In this document: positions 16,601 through 22,588 of the stretch, piece after piece
Layout: each line of letters opens with the position of its first letter
How positions within the stretch are numbered: position 1 is the stretch's first letter
Notes under the pieces: model-generated
The model's database searches: none
The model's input: only the letters and a program-made list of their open reading frames with translations
What the model was told of the DNA's origin: nothing
Assembly: GCA_007123395.1 (NCBI GenBank)
Contig: SKLD01000495.1
Span: 1-22,588 of the forward strand
DNA length: 22,588 bases
Reading direction: 5' to 3'
Source: Opitutales bacterium
GTDB lineage: Bacteria > Verrucomicrobiota > Verrucomicrobiia > Opitutales > Oceanipulchritudinaceae
Made by a program: the position numbers and the translations under genes

Positions 16601-16826
16601 CACCATTGTCGGTCTCCTCCCTCTCGCCCTCGGCGCCGGCGCCGGCGGCGAAATCCAGGCTGCCCTTGCCCGCACCGTCATCGGCGGGCTCGCCGCCTCC
16701 TCCCTCATCACCCTCCTCCTCATCCCCGTCCTCTACGTCTCCGTCCACCAACTCCGCGACTCACTCGCCCGCCGCCTCCGCCTCCCCGCCCTCCCAGCCC
16801 TCCCAAAACTCAAAACCGCCTCCTGA
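13692..16826 (+). CDS. RND transporter with non-canonical proton-relay residues
   Basis: 1044 residues from the ATG at 13692, where the first helix (MASITDLSIRRPVATAMFYL) begins. Two-fold RND architecture with both periplasmic porter loops. The usual Asp-Asp of helix 4 is Asp400-Asn401 (GLIVDNAIVVLENI) and the helix-10 lysine is replaced by Asn929 (GIVVNNAIVLVDYI); Arg962 in LRPILIT is kept. This DN/NN pattern is recurrent in a branch of RND pumps found in Bacteroidota, PVC bacteria and others, so it need not mean inactivity, but the proton path must differ from AcrB. An insertion around 640-665 contains RRLFSGGGGDE. It pairs with the lipoprotein adaptor upstream. The coding strand is extremely C-rich. 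Confidence 0.94.
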   Translation: MASITDLSIRRPVATAMFYLVILTIGFTGARHLPVDLLPEIELPNIFLITTYPNVGPDEMELLVTQPVENAVAGVPNLTRVHSSSGEGWSRVSLDFSRGTDLAEAANDVRDALDRLRERMPPEVVGPRIRKFDPNQMPVIRVAVGSAVHDMETLTRIVDRDLIRRFEQIEGVGTIDTQGGLYREIRVDLIRDRLHAAGITAAEVQRAIARESTVAPGGNVKDGTRDLYVRALAEFQDVSEIERVVVVRRNGVPVRVGDLAVVTREFKDPGRLTELNGTPVISLRARKQSGANTVAVAEAVRNEVDRITLERGDLILTITDDTSEFIRQSIDNVKFSAIWGSLLAVFVLYLFLRNGTSTFIIALSIPISLVATFGLLFFRDLSLNQMTFGGLALGIGLIVDNAIVVLENIVRQREEGKKALKAAASVGTRQVTGAIVASTLTTSVIFLPVVFMQTITAVMFMELALVVVFALLCSLLVALTLVPMLASRFLNAATVAPDPETRTGRFRRRFDRLERAYSQTIERAVHLRWLVFGGTSILVVAAVLVARQVPVELTPDTDANEIRVNLTMDEGTNLAIVLAYLQELEPHVKRAVAGYNITSMSSEVWRGRARINISLPNPEERDIRSTELADHIRREISGVVPGVRVGVWAQSGMWILRRLFSGGGGDEAVQIQLLGHDQAQSLEIAQDIRERIQHIRGIRDVRIGGEDDEGQPEQRITLDRERIAAMGISTEDIARAVQLSVGGGRAGHFREDGEEIDILVRLRPADRLTAIDLENISVRTADGASVPLSSVTAQERSRGTRVINRRDGQRITYISANLESDMALGDAVRALRAELRQVPLPQGFAITFGGEYEEQQRAQRDFTLAVLLALALIFMVMAGQFERFLDPLIVMFSVPLALVGVFPTLWLTGTTLNIQSVMGLIMLIGIVVNNAIVLVDYINLMRRESDLSLLAAVKEAARLRLRPILITTATTIVGLLPLALGAGAGGEIQAALARTVIGGLAASSLITLLLIPVLYVSVHQLRDSLARRLRLPALPALPKLKTAS

Positions 16827-16905
16827 TTTTTTTCCTTGCCCCCGCCCCAACAAATCAGTATGATCTCAAAGATTTTACAAAGTTGAAAAATTGGAATATG
16901 CGTAT

Positions 16906-17937
16906 ATGGGAAAAATAAGGATTAAGTCAGAAAAAGTTGCTGTGTATCATATAACAGCAAGAATCATTCATCAGCGGTTTCTTTTAGCGGATGTCCAGCG
17001 GGAGGTGTGGGTGCGGGCGCTGCACCGGGCGGCGGCGTTTAGCGGGATCGAACTGATCACCTACTGTGCCATGGGCAACCACGCGCACATCCTTGTCCGC
17101 ATTGATCCCGTCGCCAGAGAGTGCGGCGATGATGAGTTGGTGCGGCGCTTCACGGCGCTTTACGGGACGTCCCGCGCGGCATGGTGCGGTCTGGACGCGC
17201 GGGGTCTGGCACACGCGTTCTCGCAGGGCGACACAACTGAAGCGACGCTTCTGCGCACGCGCCTCCGGGCCCGTATGGGGGATGTATCGGAGTTCATGCG
17301 CACGCTGCGACAGCGCTACACGAAATGGTTCAACCATACCTACGACACGGCGGGGACGCTGTGGGCGGAGCGCTTCGGCAGTGTCTTGGTAGAGGACACC
17401 CCGTGGCTCGTCGGTCTCGTGGCGGCGTATATCGACCTGAATCCCGTGCGTGCCGGTCTGGTGCGCCTGCCGGAAGACTACCGATGGTGCGGTTACGCGG
17501 AGGCGATCGCGGGCAATAAAGACCTTCGCCGGTCCCTCGCGTGCTGTTGTCCGGGCGAGGGCGACACGATGCAGGCACTTGCGCGCTACCGTTTGCGGAT
17601 GTTGGGGCGGGGTGCGGCGGCGAAACGTGACGGCACGGGTGCCCGCATCAACCGGGAGGCCCTGCTGGAAGCCGTGCGGGCAGACGGCGAACTGGAGCCT
17701 CACGAACTCCTGCAATTGAAGCTGCGTTTTATGACGCAGGGAGCGGCTCTGGGTTCGCCGGAGTGGCTGGATGAAGGCGACGGTGCCGCCGCTCTCGGGC
17801 GAATGCGCAAGCCGCCCGGTACAGCGCCGCTCAACGTTCTGGATGGCACCGGCATCGCGGTGGCCGGGCGGAGGCACGCCGGGGCGAGCGCAATCTCCCT
17901 GCCGCGCGGCGCAAGCCCGGAGGAGCCGCACGAATGA
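16906..17937 (+). CDS. Y1/HUH transposase, REP-associated tyrosine transposase-like
   Basis: 343 residues from ATG 16906; a TTG at 16891 is the alternative. The IS200-like fold is recognised by YHITARIIHQRFLL (14-27), the HUH motif GNHAHILVRI with His59 and His61, the probable nucleophile Tyr138 in LRQRYTKWFN, and AYIDLNPVRAGLV (174-186). A further 150 residues follow, as in long PVC-type relatives. Such enzymes cut single-stranded hairpin DNA at GTAG/GGAG-type tetranucleotides. No IS ends flank it, so it looks like a single-copy, domesticated RAYT. Its 5' end is AT-rich (about 32% GC at 16901-16960) while the rest is GC-rich. Its stop overlaps the next ATG. Confidence 0.87.
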   Translation: MGKIRIKSEKVAVYHITARIIHQRFLLADVQREVWVRALHRAAAFSGIELITYCAMGNHAHILVRIDPVARECGDDELVRRFTALYGTSRAAWCGLDARGLAHAFSQGDTTEATLLRTRLRARMGDVSEFMRTLRQRYTKWFNHTYDTAGTLWAERFGSVLVEDTPWLVGLVAAYIDLNPVRAGLVRLPEDYRWCGYAEAIAGNKDLRRSLACCCPGEGDTMQALARYRLRMLGRGAAAKRDGTGARINREALLEAVRADGELEPHELLQLKLRFMTQGAALGSPEWLDEGDGAAALGRMRKPPGTAPLNVLDGTGIAVAGRRHAGASAISLPRGASPEEPHE

Positions 17938-18461
17938 GCGCCGATTCCGTGTGCGTACGCCGTGCAACGGCTGCCGACGGGCCGACTATCGCTCGGTTCA
18001 ATATCGACCTCGCCGCCGAAACCGAAGGCATCCAACTCGAGCCCCGGACCGTGGCCCGCGGGGTCCAAGGCGTATTTGACAAGCCGGAACGGGGCTTTTA
18101 CCTCGTCGCGGAGTTGGACGGCACTCCCGCCGGTTGTCTGCTTGTGACGAACGAGTGGAGCGACTGGCGCAACGCGGACTTCTGGTGGATACAAAGCGTC
18201 TTCGTCGATCCCCGCCACCGCCGCCGGGGCGCATTCCGGGCGTTGCTACACCAACTCCGGCACGAAGCTTCGGCGAGCGGGGATGTCTGCGCCCTCCGCC
18301 TCTACGTGTTCGCATCGAACGAGCGCGCCCAAGCGGTCTACCGTGAATGCGGATTCCGGGAAACGGGCTATCACATCCTCGAAACATCAGGCGAACGTAT
18401 AGAGGACACCACCTCGCCTCGTTCCGCGCCGCTCAATGGCGGAAGTGCCGCACCCCGGTGA
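17934..18461 (+). CDS. GNAT-family N-acetyltransferase
   Basis: 175 residues. It has the GNAT order: VCVRRATAADGPTIARF at the N-terminus, a central YLVAELDGTPAGCLLVT strand pair (56-72), WWIQSVFVDPRHRRRGAFRALL (84-105) holding the acetyl-CoA pyrophosphate loop Arg97-Arg98-Gly99-Ala100, and LYVFASNERAQAVYRECGFRETGY (123-146). The EWSDWRNADFWWIQ stretch is typical of a subfamily usually annotated only as GNAT; the substrate is unknown. ATGA at 17934-17937 couples it to the transposase gene. The last 9 codons overlap purH on the other strand (18433-18461), and the tail after about residue 150 has no family likeness, so it may be read-on sequence. Confidence 0.9.
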   Translation: MSADSVCVRRATAADGPTIARFNIDLAAETEGIQLEPRTVARGVQGVFDKPERGFYLVAELDGTPAGCLLVTNEWSDWRNADFWWIQSVFVDPRHRRRGAFRALLHQLRHEASASGDVCALRLYVFASNERAQAVYRECGFRETGYHILETSGERIEDTTSPRSAPLNGGSAAPR

Positions 18462-19986
18462 AGACCATGGTCATCCCGCGCTCGTCCGCCGCCGCGATGA
18501 CTTCTTCGTCGCGCACGGAGCCTCCTGGCTGAATGGCTGCCGTGGCGCCGGCCTCGGCGGCGGCGTTCAACCCGTCGGCGAAGGGGAAAAACGCGTCCGA
18601 AGCGATGATGGAACCCTCGAGCGGAAGCCCGGCCTCGCCGGCTTTCCACACGGCGATGCGGGACGAATCCACCCGCGACATCTGCCCCGCGCCTATTCCG
18701 AGCGTGCGCTCGGCGGCGGCGTAGACGATGGCGTTGGATTTCACGTGTTTGACCACGCGCCAGCCGAACATCATGGCGTCCCACTCGTCGGGGGTGGGCT
18801 CGCGCTTTGTCATGACCTTGCAGTCAGCGGGGCGAAGGCGCTTCTGGTCGCGGTCTTGGACAAGCAGGCCGCCGATAGCGGAGCGAATGTCCTTGAGCGA
18901 CTCCGCCCCCACACCGTCGCGGTTGATCATGAGGCGAAGGTTCTTCTTCTTGCCGAAGAGTTCGAGCGCGTCCTCACTGAAATGCGGCGCGATAATCACC
19001 TCGCAGAAAATTCCGCTGATCTTCCGGGCAAGTTCTGCGTCGACGGTGTTGTTCACCACGATAATGCCGCCGAACGGTGCCTGGCGGTCGGTGGCGAAGG
19101 CCTGTTCCCACGCCGCCACGAGATCGTCGGCACTGGCCACCCCGCAGGGGTTTGTGTGTTTGAGGATCGCGACGGTGGGCTTTTCAAACTCGCCGATAAG
19201 GTACGTCGCGGCGGTGATATCGAGGATATTGTTGAAGCTGAGTTCCTTGCCCTGGAGCTGTTCGAAGACCTCGAAAAAACGTCCGTAGAGGGCGGCCTTC
19301 TGGTGCGGGTTTTCGCCGTAGCGCAGGTCCTGCGCCTTTTCCACGCGCGTCTCGAAGGAGGGCGGAAAACCCGCGAGCGCCGCGAGGTCGGGCTCGTCCT
19401 CGTCTCCGCAGGACCCGAGGTATTGGGCGATGGCGGCGTCGTAGGCGCTCGTGCGGGCAAACACCTTGTGCGCAAGCTTGCGGCGCAGGGCGGAGAGGGC
19501 ATTACCATCGGCGAGGGCGTCGAGCACCGCGCCGTAGTCGTCCGGATCGACGACGACGGTGACGTCGGCATGATTCTTGGCCGCGCTGCGCAACATGGAC
19601 GGACCGCCGATGTCGATCTGCTCAATCGCCTCCCCGGCGGTAACCATCGGCTTTCGGACGGTTTCCTCGAAGGGATACAGGTTGACGACGACGAGGTCGA
19701 TGAGGTCGATGCTGTGCGCACGCGCGGCTTCGACGTGGTCCGGCTTGTCGCGGCGGCAGAGGAGTCCGCCGTGGATCTTCGGATGGAGCGTCTTCACGCG
19801 GCCCTCCATCATTTCCGGAAAGCCGGTGTGCTCGCTCACCTCCGTGACGGGCAGCCCCGCACCCGCAAGGGCACGCGCTGTGCCGCCGGTGGAAAGGAGG
19901 CGGTAGCCGTGTTTTTCGACCAAGGCCCTTGCAAAGGGGACCAGTCCATCTTTGTTGCTGACGGAGAGAAGAGCTAGATTCGCCAT
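18433..19986 (-). CDS. purH: Bifunctional AICAR formyltransferase / IMP cyclohydrolase
   Basis: 517 residues, close to the 529 of E. coli PurH. It catalyses the last two steps of IMP synthesis: formylation of AICAR with 10-formyl-THF, then ring closure. The N-terminal MGS-like cyclohydrolase domain (1-about 190) has LLSTGGTARAL (30-40) and VKTLHPKIHGGLL (64-76). The formyltransferase domain (about 200-517) has LRYGENPHQ (221-229), ILKHTNPCG (274-282) with the catalytic Lys276-His277, and the terminal GGSVRDEEVIAAAD. The start at 19986 has GGAG a few bases upstream; a longer frame reaches 20052 without family likeness. It lies 93 bases behind the methyltransferase gene on the same strand. Confidence 0.98.
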   Translation of the reverse strand: MANLALLSVSNKDGLVPFARALVEKHGYRLLSTGGTARALAGAGLPVTEVSEHTGFPEMMEGRVKTLHPKIHGGLLCRRDKPDHVEAARAHSIDLIDLVVVNLYPFEETVRKPMVTAGEAIEQIDIGGPSMLRSAAKNHADVTVVVDPDDYGAVLDALADGNALSALRRKLAHKVFARTSAYDAAIAQYLGSCGDEDEPDLAALAGFPPSFETRVEKAQDLRYGENPHQKAALYGRFFEVFEQLQGKELSFNNILDITAATYLIGEFEKPTVAILKHTNPCGVASADDLVAAWEQAFATDRQAPFGGIIVVNNTVDAELARKISGIFCEVIIAPHFSEDALELFGKKKNLRLMINRDGVGAESLKDIRSAIGGLLVQDRDQKRLRPADCKVMTKREPTPDEWDAMMFGWRVVKHVKSNAIVYAAAERTLGIGAGQMSRVDSSRIAVWKAGEAGLPLEGSIIASDAFFPFADGLNAAAEAGATAAIQPGGSVRDEEVIAAADERGMTMVFTGVRHFRH

Positions 19987-20079
19987 GCGCTCCAGTCGGC
20001 GAAGCACGCACGCAAATGCCAAGCTTTTTCGAAAATACGTTTGCGCGCGCAAGCGGCGGGGCCATCCACGCCAGTGCGC

Positions 20080-20799
20080 TCAGCGACCGTTGTTCAGCCT
20101 TTCAGGCGGCGGACGTCCTTTTCCGTTGTTGCCCGCAGGCGCGGGCATAGCCGAGCCGTTGCCGCCAAGGAAGGGTTTCTCCCATCCGGAGAATTCCAAG
20201 AGTTTCCAATACCCGCCCAAGTTCACCCGTGTGATACGGCTTGGTTCGCAGCCGACAGTCTGAACAAAATTCTCAAGACAAAAGTCGGGACGGAATCCGA
20301 GCCTTCTTGAAAACGGCGCCAACCCCCGTTCGACACGTCGGGCGACCCCCCTAGGCGAAGCAAAGTGGTTAACCACGACAAGAGGCGCTCCCGGTCTGCA
20401 GACACGAAACATCTCGCGGATCATCGCCGCAGGATCCGGCACAACCGAAGCAACATACATCGCCACCGCACCATCAAAAGAGTTATCCGGAAACTCCAAC
20501 GCTTGCGCGTCCATCTGCAAAAGTGACCTTACCTGGGGAAAACAAGCATTGAGATAACGCTCGCGAGCCACTTTCAGCATCTCCGGGCTCACATCGATAC
20601 CTGTCACTTCCACATGCTTCTGGTAGTAGCGCAGTGCGCGCCCGTTGCCGACACCGATCTCCAGAATCTTGTCGCCCGGGTTCTGCGGAAATGCGCTCAC
20701 GGCCCGTCGACGACCGTCCTCCACGATCCGCCCGAAGACTAGATCGTAGATCGGGGCGTAGAACTTGTAAGCCCTCCTGACACTGCTCAAATCCATCAT
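20080..20799 (-). CDS. PmtA-like phospholipid (phosphatidylethanolamine) N-methyltransferase
   Basis: 239 residues from the ATG pair at 20799/20796, preceded by an AGAAG-type site. Class I SAM-methyltransferase: LEIGVGNG (46-53) is the SAM-binding motif I, GIDVSPEML (67-75) binds the ribose through Asp69, and PDNSFDGAVAMYVASVVPD follows. YDLVFGRIVEDGRRRAV (18-34) and VVVNHFASPRG...APFSRRLGFRPDF (141-173) are typical of bacterial PmtA enzymes, which methylate phosphatidylethanolamine stepwise to phosphatidylcholine at the inner membrane. The C-terminal 30 residues are Gly/Pro/Asn-rich and not conserved. A UbiE-like quinone methyltransferase is the alternative but fits less well. Confidence 0.75.
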   Translation of the reverse strand: MMDLSSVRRAYKFYAPIYDLVFGRIVEDGRRRAVSAFPQNPGDKILEIGVGNGRALRYYQKHVEVTGIDVSPEMLKVARERYLNACFPQVRSLLQMDAQALEFPDNSFDGAVAMYVASVVPDPAAMIREMFRVCRPGAPLVVVNHFASPRGVARRVERGLAPFSRRLGFRPDFCLENFVQTVGCEPSRITRVNLGGYWKLLEFSGWEKPFLGGNGSAMPAPAGNNGKGRPPPERLNNGR

Positions 20800-20963
20800 A
20801 TCTTCTTTCAAACCATTCCCCGGACGGCAATTCACCGGGAACCCCTCAAAAAGGAAAGGAAAACATTTACCGACAACTGATGGCAATGGCTTTCCGCACC
20901 CGAAGGCAAGACGGAACGGAAAATGCCTTTACGGCAGTCCCGAATTCAGGCTCTGGTATTCCC
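20800..20963. promoter_or_regulatory. Divergent intergenic region between the methyltransferase and hisG
   Basis: 164 bases must hold the start signals of both genes. I could not find a convincing -35/-10 pair on either strand. Both genes have in-frame extensions into this region (to 20886 minus and 20880 plus), but the extensions lack family likeness, so the inner starts are used. Confidence 0.4.
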
Positions 20964-21809
20964 ATGTTCAAGGTAGCGATTCCAAACAAGGGCGCACTCT
21001 CTGATGCGGCGGTCGCCATCCTCACAGAGGCCGGCTACCGCTGCAAACGGCACGGACGTGAACTCTTCGTGCGCGATGCGGAACACGAGGTGGAATTCAT
21101 TTACCTGCGGCCGCGTGATATCGCAATTTATGTCGGGCAAGGAATTATCGACGCGGGGATCACCGGCCGCGACCTCGCCCGCGACAGCCGGGCGACGGTT
21201 GAGGAACGTCTCGCTCTCGGCATCGGAAGATCACGCTTTTGCTATGCCGTGCCCAAGGAATCCGGGACCGGTCCGGACGATTTCAGCGGCATGCGTATTG
21301 CCACGAGCTACCCGAATATCGTCCGCGCCGATCTCGAAGCACGCGGCGTCGAGGCGAATGTCGTGCGGTTGGACGGGGCTGTCGAGATTTCCATCCAGCT
21401 CGGCGTGGCCGACTTGATCGCCGACGTCGTGGAGTCGGGCCGCACACTCGTCGAAGCCGGATTGAAGATCGTCGGTGAACCTATCCTCACATCCGAAGCG
21501 GTTGTCGTTACCCGCCCGGACTACGACGGCTCCGACAAACTCGACGCGCTGCTCCGTCGCCTTGAGGGTATCCTTGTTGCTCGCGCCTACGTTTTGCTCG
21601 AATATGTCGTCCCGGTCGAACGCCGCGATGCAGCCTGCCGCCTCACACCCGGCGTCAAGAGCCCAACCCTCTCGCCGGTGAGCGACCCCGACTGGGTAGC
21701 CGTAGCCGCTATGGTCAAAACCAAGGGCCTCAACAAGATTATCGACGCTCTTTCAGAGCTAGGGGCTCAAGGCATCATCGCCCACGACATCCGCACCTGC
21801 CGCCTCTGA
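20964..21809 (+). CDS. hisG: ATP phosphoribosyltransferase, long form
   Basis: 281 residues. It catalyses the first, feedback-controlled step of histidine synthesis, joining ATP and PRPP. FKVAIPNKGALSDAA (2-16) and the PRPP-binding loop ADVVESGRTL (153-162) mark the catalytic domains. Residues about 195-281 form the C-terminal ACT-like regulatory domain (PGVKSPTLSPV, WVAVAAMVKTKG, ending IRTCRL), so this is the long homohexameric HisG that needs no HisZ and should be inhibited by histidine. The ATG at 20964 begins the family homology; no strong ribosome site is seen. No other his genes lie in the window, so the pathway is not in one operon here. It converges on the minus-strand gene ending at 21841. 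Confidence 0.96.
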   Translation: MFKVAIPNKGALSDAAVAILTEAGYRCKRHGRELFVRDAEHEVEFIYLRPRDIAIYVGQGIIDAGITGRDLARDSRATVEERLALGIGRSRFCYAVPKESGTGPDDFSGMRIATSYPNIVRADLEARGVEANVVRLDGAVEISIQLGVADLIADVVESGRTLVEAGLKIVGEPILTSEAVVVTRPDYDGSDKLDALLRRLEGILVARAYVLLEYVVPVERRDAACRLTPGVKSPTLSPVSDPDWVAVAAMVKTKGLNKIIDALSELGAQGIIAHDIRTCRL

Positions 21810-21840
21810 TCCGTTACCGCGCCACAGTCGCCGGAAGCCG

Positions 21841-22284
21841 TCACCGGAGCCCGGACACGACGCGCGCGCGCGACCTTATGACCCGTACTGGACGGTGCTG
21901 CTGGTTTTCTTTCGCCGGAAAGAACACTGCTGGATCATCGTCTATGCGGCATGCACCGGAGAGAAGAAGGTCCACCGCCCTTTCGAAATCACCTGCATTG
22001 GTGTTTGATTTCCCGAAACGGTGCCAGCGCCCGCATCCTCCCTCGAGCGCCCACAAGACCGTGCGCAAAGATGCCTCCCCGTGCTCAAGGATACCCGTGT
22101 CGGATAGCGTCACCAAAGCTGCTCCAGACGGCGCTCCCTTCAGCTCGGGAAAACACATGCGCACGGAACCGGCGTCGATAGGAAACACCTCCACCTCGAG
22201 ACGAGCCGCATGCCGCGCAAGAAAACCGCGCAACGCGCGGGCCCGTGAGTCGTCAGGATTGTAGAAAACGGTCAGCTTCTTCAT
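21841..22284 (-). CDS. Possible thioredoxin-fold (DUF393/DCC-like) protein lacking the cysteine pair
   Basis: 147 residues from ATG 22284, preceded by GAGG about 9 bases upstream; an upstream in-frame start (22323) lacks one. The layout KLTVFYNPDDSRARALRGFLARHA, then EVEVFPIDA, FPELKG, ALVTLSDTGILEHGEASLRTVLWAL, resembles DUF393 (DCC) proteins. In those the first strand leads into a D-G-x-C-x-x-C site; here the site reads NPDDSRA with no cysteine, so redox chemistry is unlikely. The C-terminal 40 residues are basic and variable. It follows the right-edge gene by 35 bases and is probably cotranscribed. Family assignment is tentative and no function is assigned. Confidence 0.6.
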   Translation of the reverse strand: MKKLTVFYNPDDSRARALRGFLARHAARLEVEVFPIDAGSVRMCFPELKGAPSGAALVTLSDTGILEHGEASLRTVLWALEGGCGRWHRFGKSNTNAGDFERAVDLLLSGACRIDDDPAVFFPAKENQQHRPVRVIRSRARVVSGLR

Positions 22285-22319
22285 CTTTATTTTCCTCTGT
22301 CGCCCAAGTGCAGCGCCAC

Positions 22320-22588
22320 TCAAAGCACGCGCATGAGATTCGGCAGAATCCGGTCGCGCTCCGCCCGCGCCAGTTTATCCATCAGACCGTTCGCCGTTCC
22401 CACAAACTCACACAGGCGCGCGAGCTGCGCGTGCATCGCCTGCGCCTCCGCGCCTTCCAACGATCCCGATCGGCGCACGCACTCTTCCAACACTTTCTGC
22501 GCGGGTTCCATCTCACGGCGCTTCCGCTCCCGCGCAACGATGCAGAAAATCCGCCACACATCCTTCTCCGCCACGAAATAGTCGCGCC
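22320..22588 (-). CDS. Hypothetical protein, C-terminal part (5' end outside window)
   Basis: The frame is open from the right edge to a stop at 22320-22322. A GTG at 22572 could start an 84-residue protein, but the frame continues upstream (RDYF before it), so it is more likely the end of a longer gene. Visible residues are helical and charged (KDVWRIFCIVARERKRREMEPAQKV, then LARLCEFVGTANGLMDKLARAERDRILPNLMRVL). No membrane segment or known motif is seen. It lies 35 bases before the DUF393-like gene on the same strand and probably shares its transcript. Confidence 0.6.
   Translation of the reverse strand, partial: RDYFVAEKDVWRIFCIVARERKRREMEPAQKVLEECVRRSGSLEGAEAQAMHAQLARLCEFVGTANGLMDKLARAERDRILPNLMRVL

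Noticed and set aside
16827..16850. Terminator after the second RND gene, from the run of seven T
   Set aside because: No stable inverted repeat precedes the T-run; the upstream sequence is nearly all C/T.
18436..19977. Very long open frame antisense to purH, and similar long antisense frames in the efflux and TPR genes
   Set aside because: They lie entirely opposite clear genes, have no domain likeness, and are expected from high-GC codon use.
20041..20052. Palindrome TTGCGCGCGCAA between the methyltransferase and purH as a terminator
   Set aside because: It is a perfect palindrome, but a hairpin would have only about four stem pairs and there is no proper T-run.

Overview
The window looks like chromosomal DNA of a GC-rich, diderm (Gram-negative) bacterium. 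It holds two RND efflux pumps with membrane-fusion subunits, an ExbB/TolQ-type proton channel beside a periplasmic TPR protein, a lipobox on one efflux subunit, and a long HUH transposase of the type I associate with the PVC group (Kiritimatiellota, Lentisphaerota, Verrucomicrobiota). The PVC assignment is inference from gene style, not proof.

Bases 1-2100 form a small accessory island of toxin-antitoxin (TA) type genes, visibly lower in GC than the rest. It holds the 3' end of a RelE/ParE toxin, a complete YefM-YoeB pair with a recognisable operator, and a small ORF overlapping a DUF6036-like nucleotidyltransferase. Each of the three modules ends in a copy of the same structured repeat. Each copy has a GTAG-like tetranucleotide directly 5' of an 8-bp GC hairpin, inside an outer AATCGGG/CCCGATT inverted repeat. 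In two cases the repeat supplies the stop codon and the last residues of the protein. This repeat-capped cassette array is the most unusual thing in the window.

Bases 2114-6323 (minus strand) are an MFP-RND efflux operon driven from an AT-rich 300-base leader. Bases 6630-7247 (minus) encode a DUF4919 protein. A tRNA-Thr(CGT) lies at 7365-7440. A plus-strand run follows: a large TPR protein, a small-barrel/helical-repeat protein and an ExbB/TolQ channel, with no ExbD behind it. A second, phylogenetically different MFP-RND pair sits at 12272-16826. Its lipoprotein MFP and RND pump have Asp-Asn and Asn in place of the usual Asp-Asp and Lys proton-relay residues. No TolC-like outer-membrane factor is present for either pump.

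Bases 16906-18461 hold a REP-associated-tyrosine-transposase-like (RAYT/Y1) gene whose stop overlaps the start of a GNAT acetyltransferase. Base composition changes abruptly at its start. The remainder is housekeeping: purH (minus), a PmtA-like phospholipid N-methyltransferase (minus), a solitary long-form hisG (plus), and two minus-strand genes of unknown function at the right edge, one perhaps a thioredoxin-fold protein without the usual cysteines.

A reasonable but unproven link is that the RAYT-type transposase mobilises the GTAG-hairpin repeats that cap the TA cassettes.
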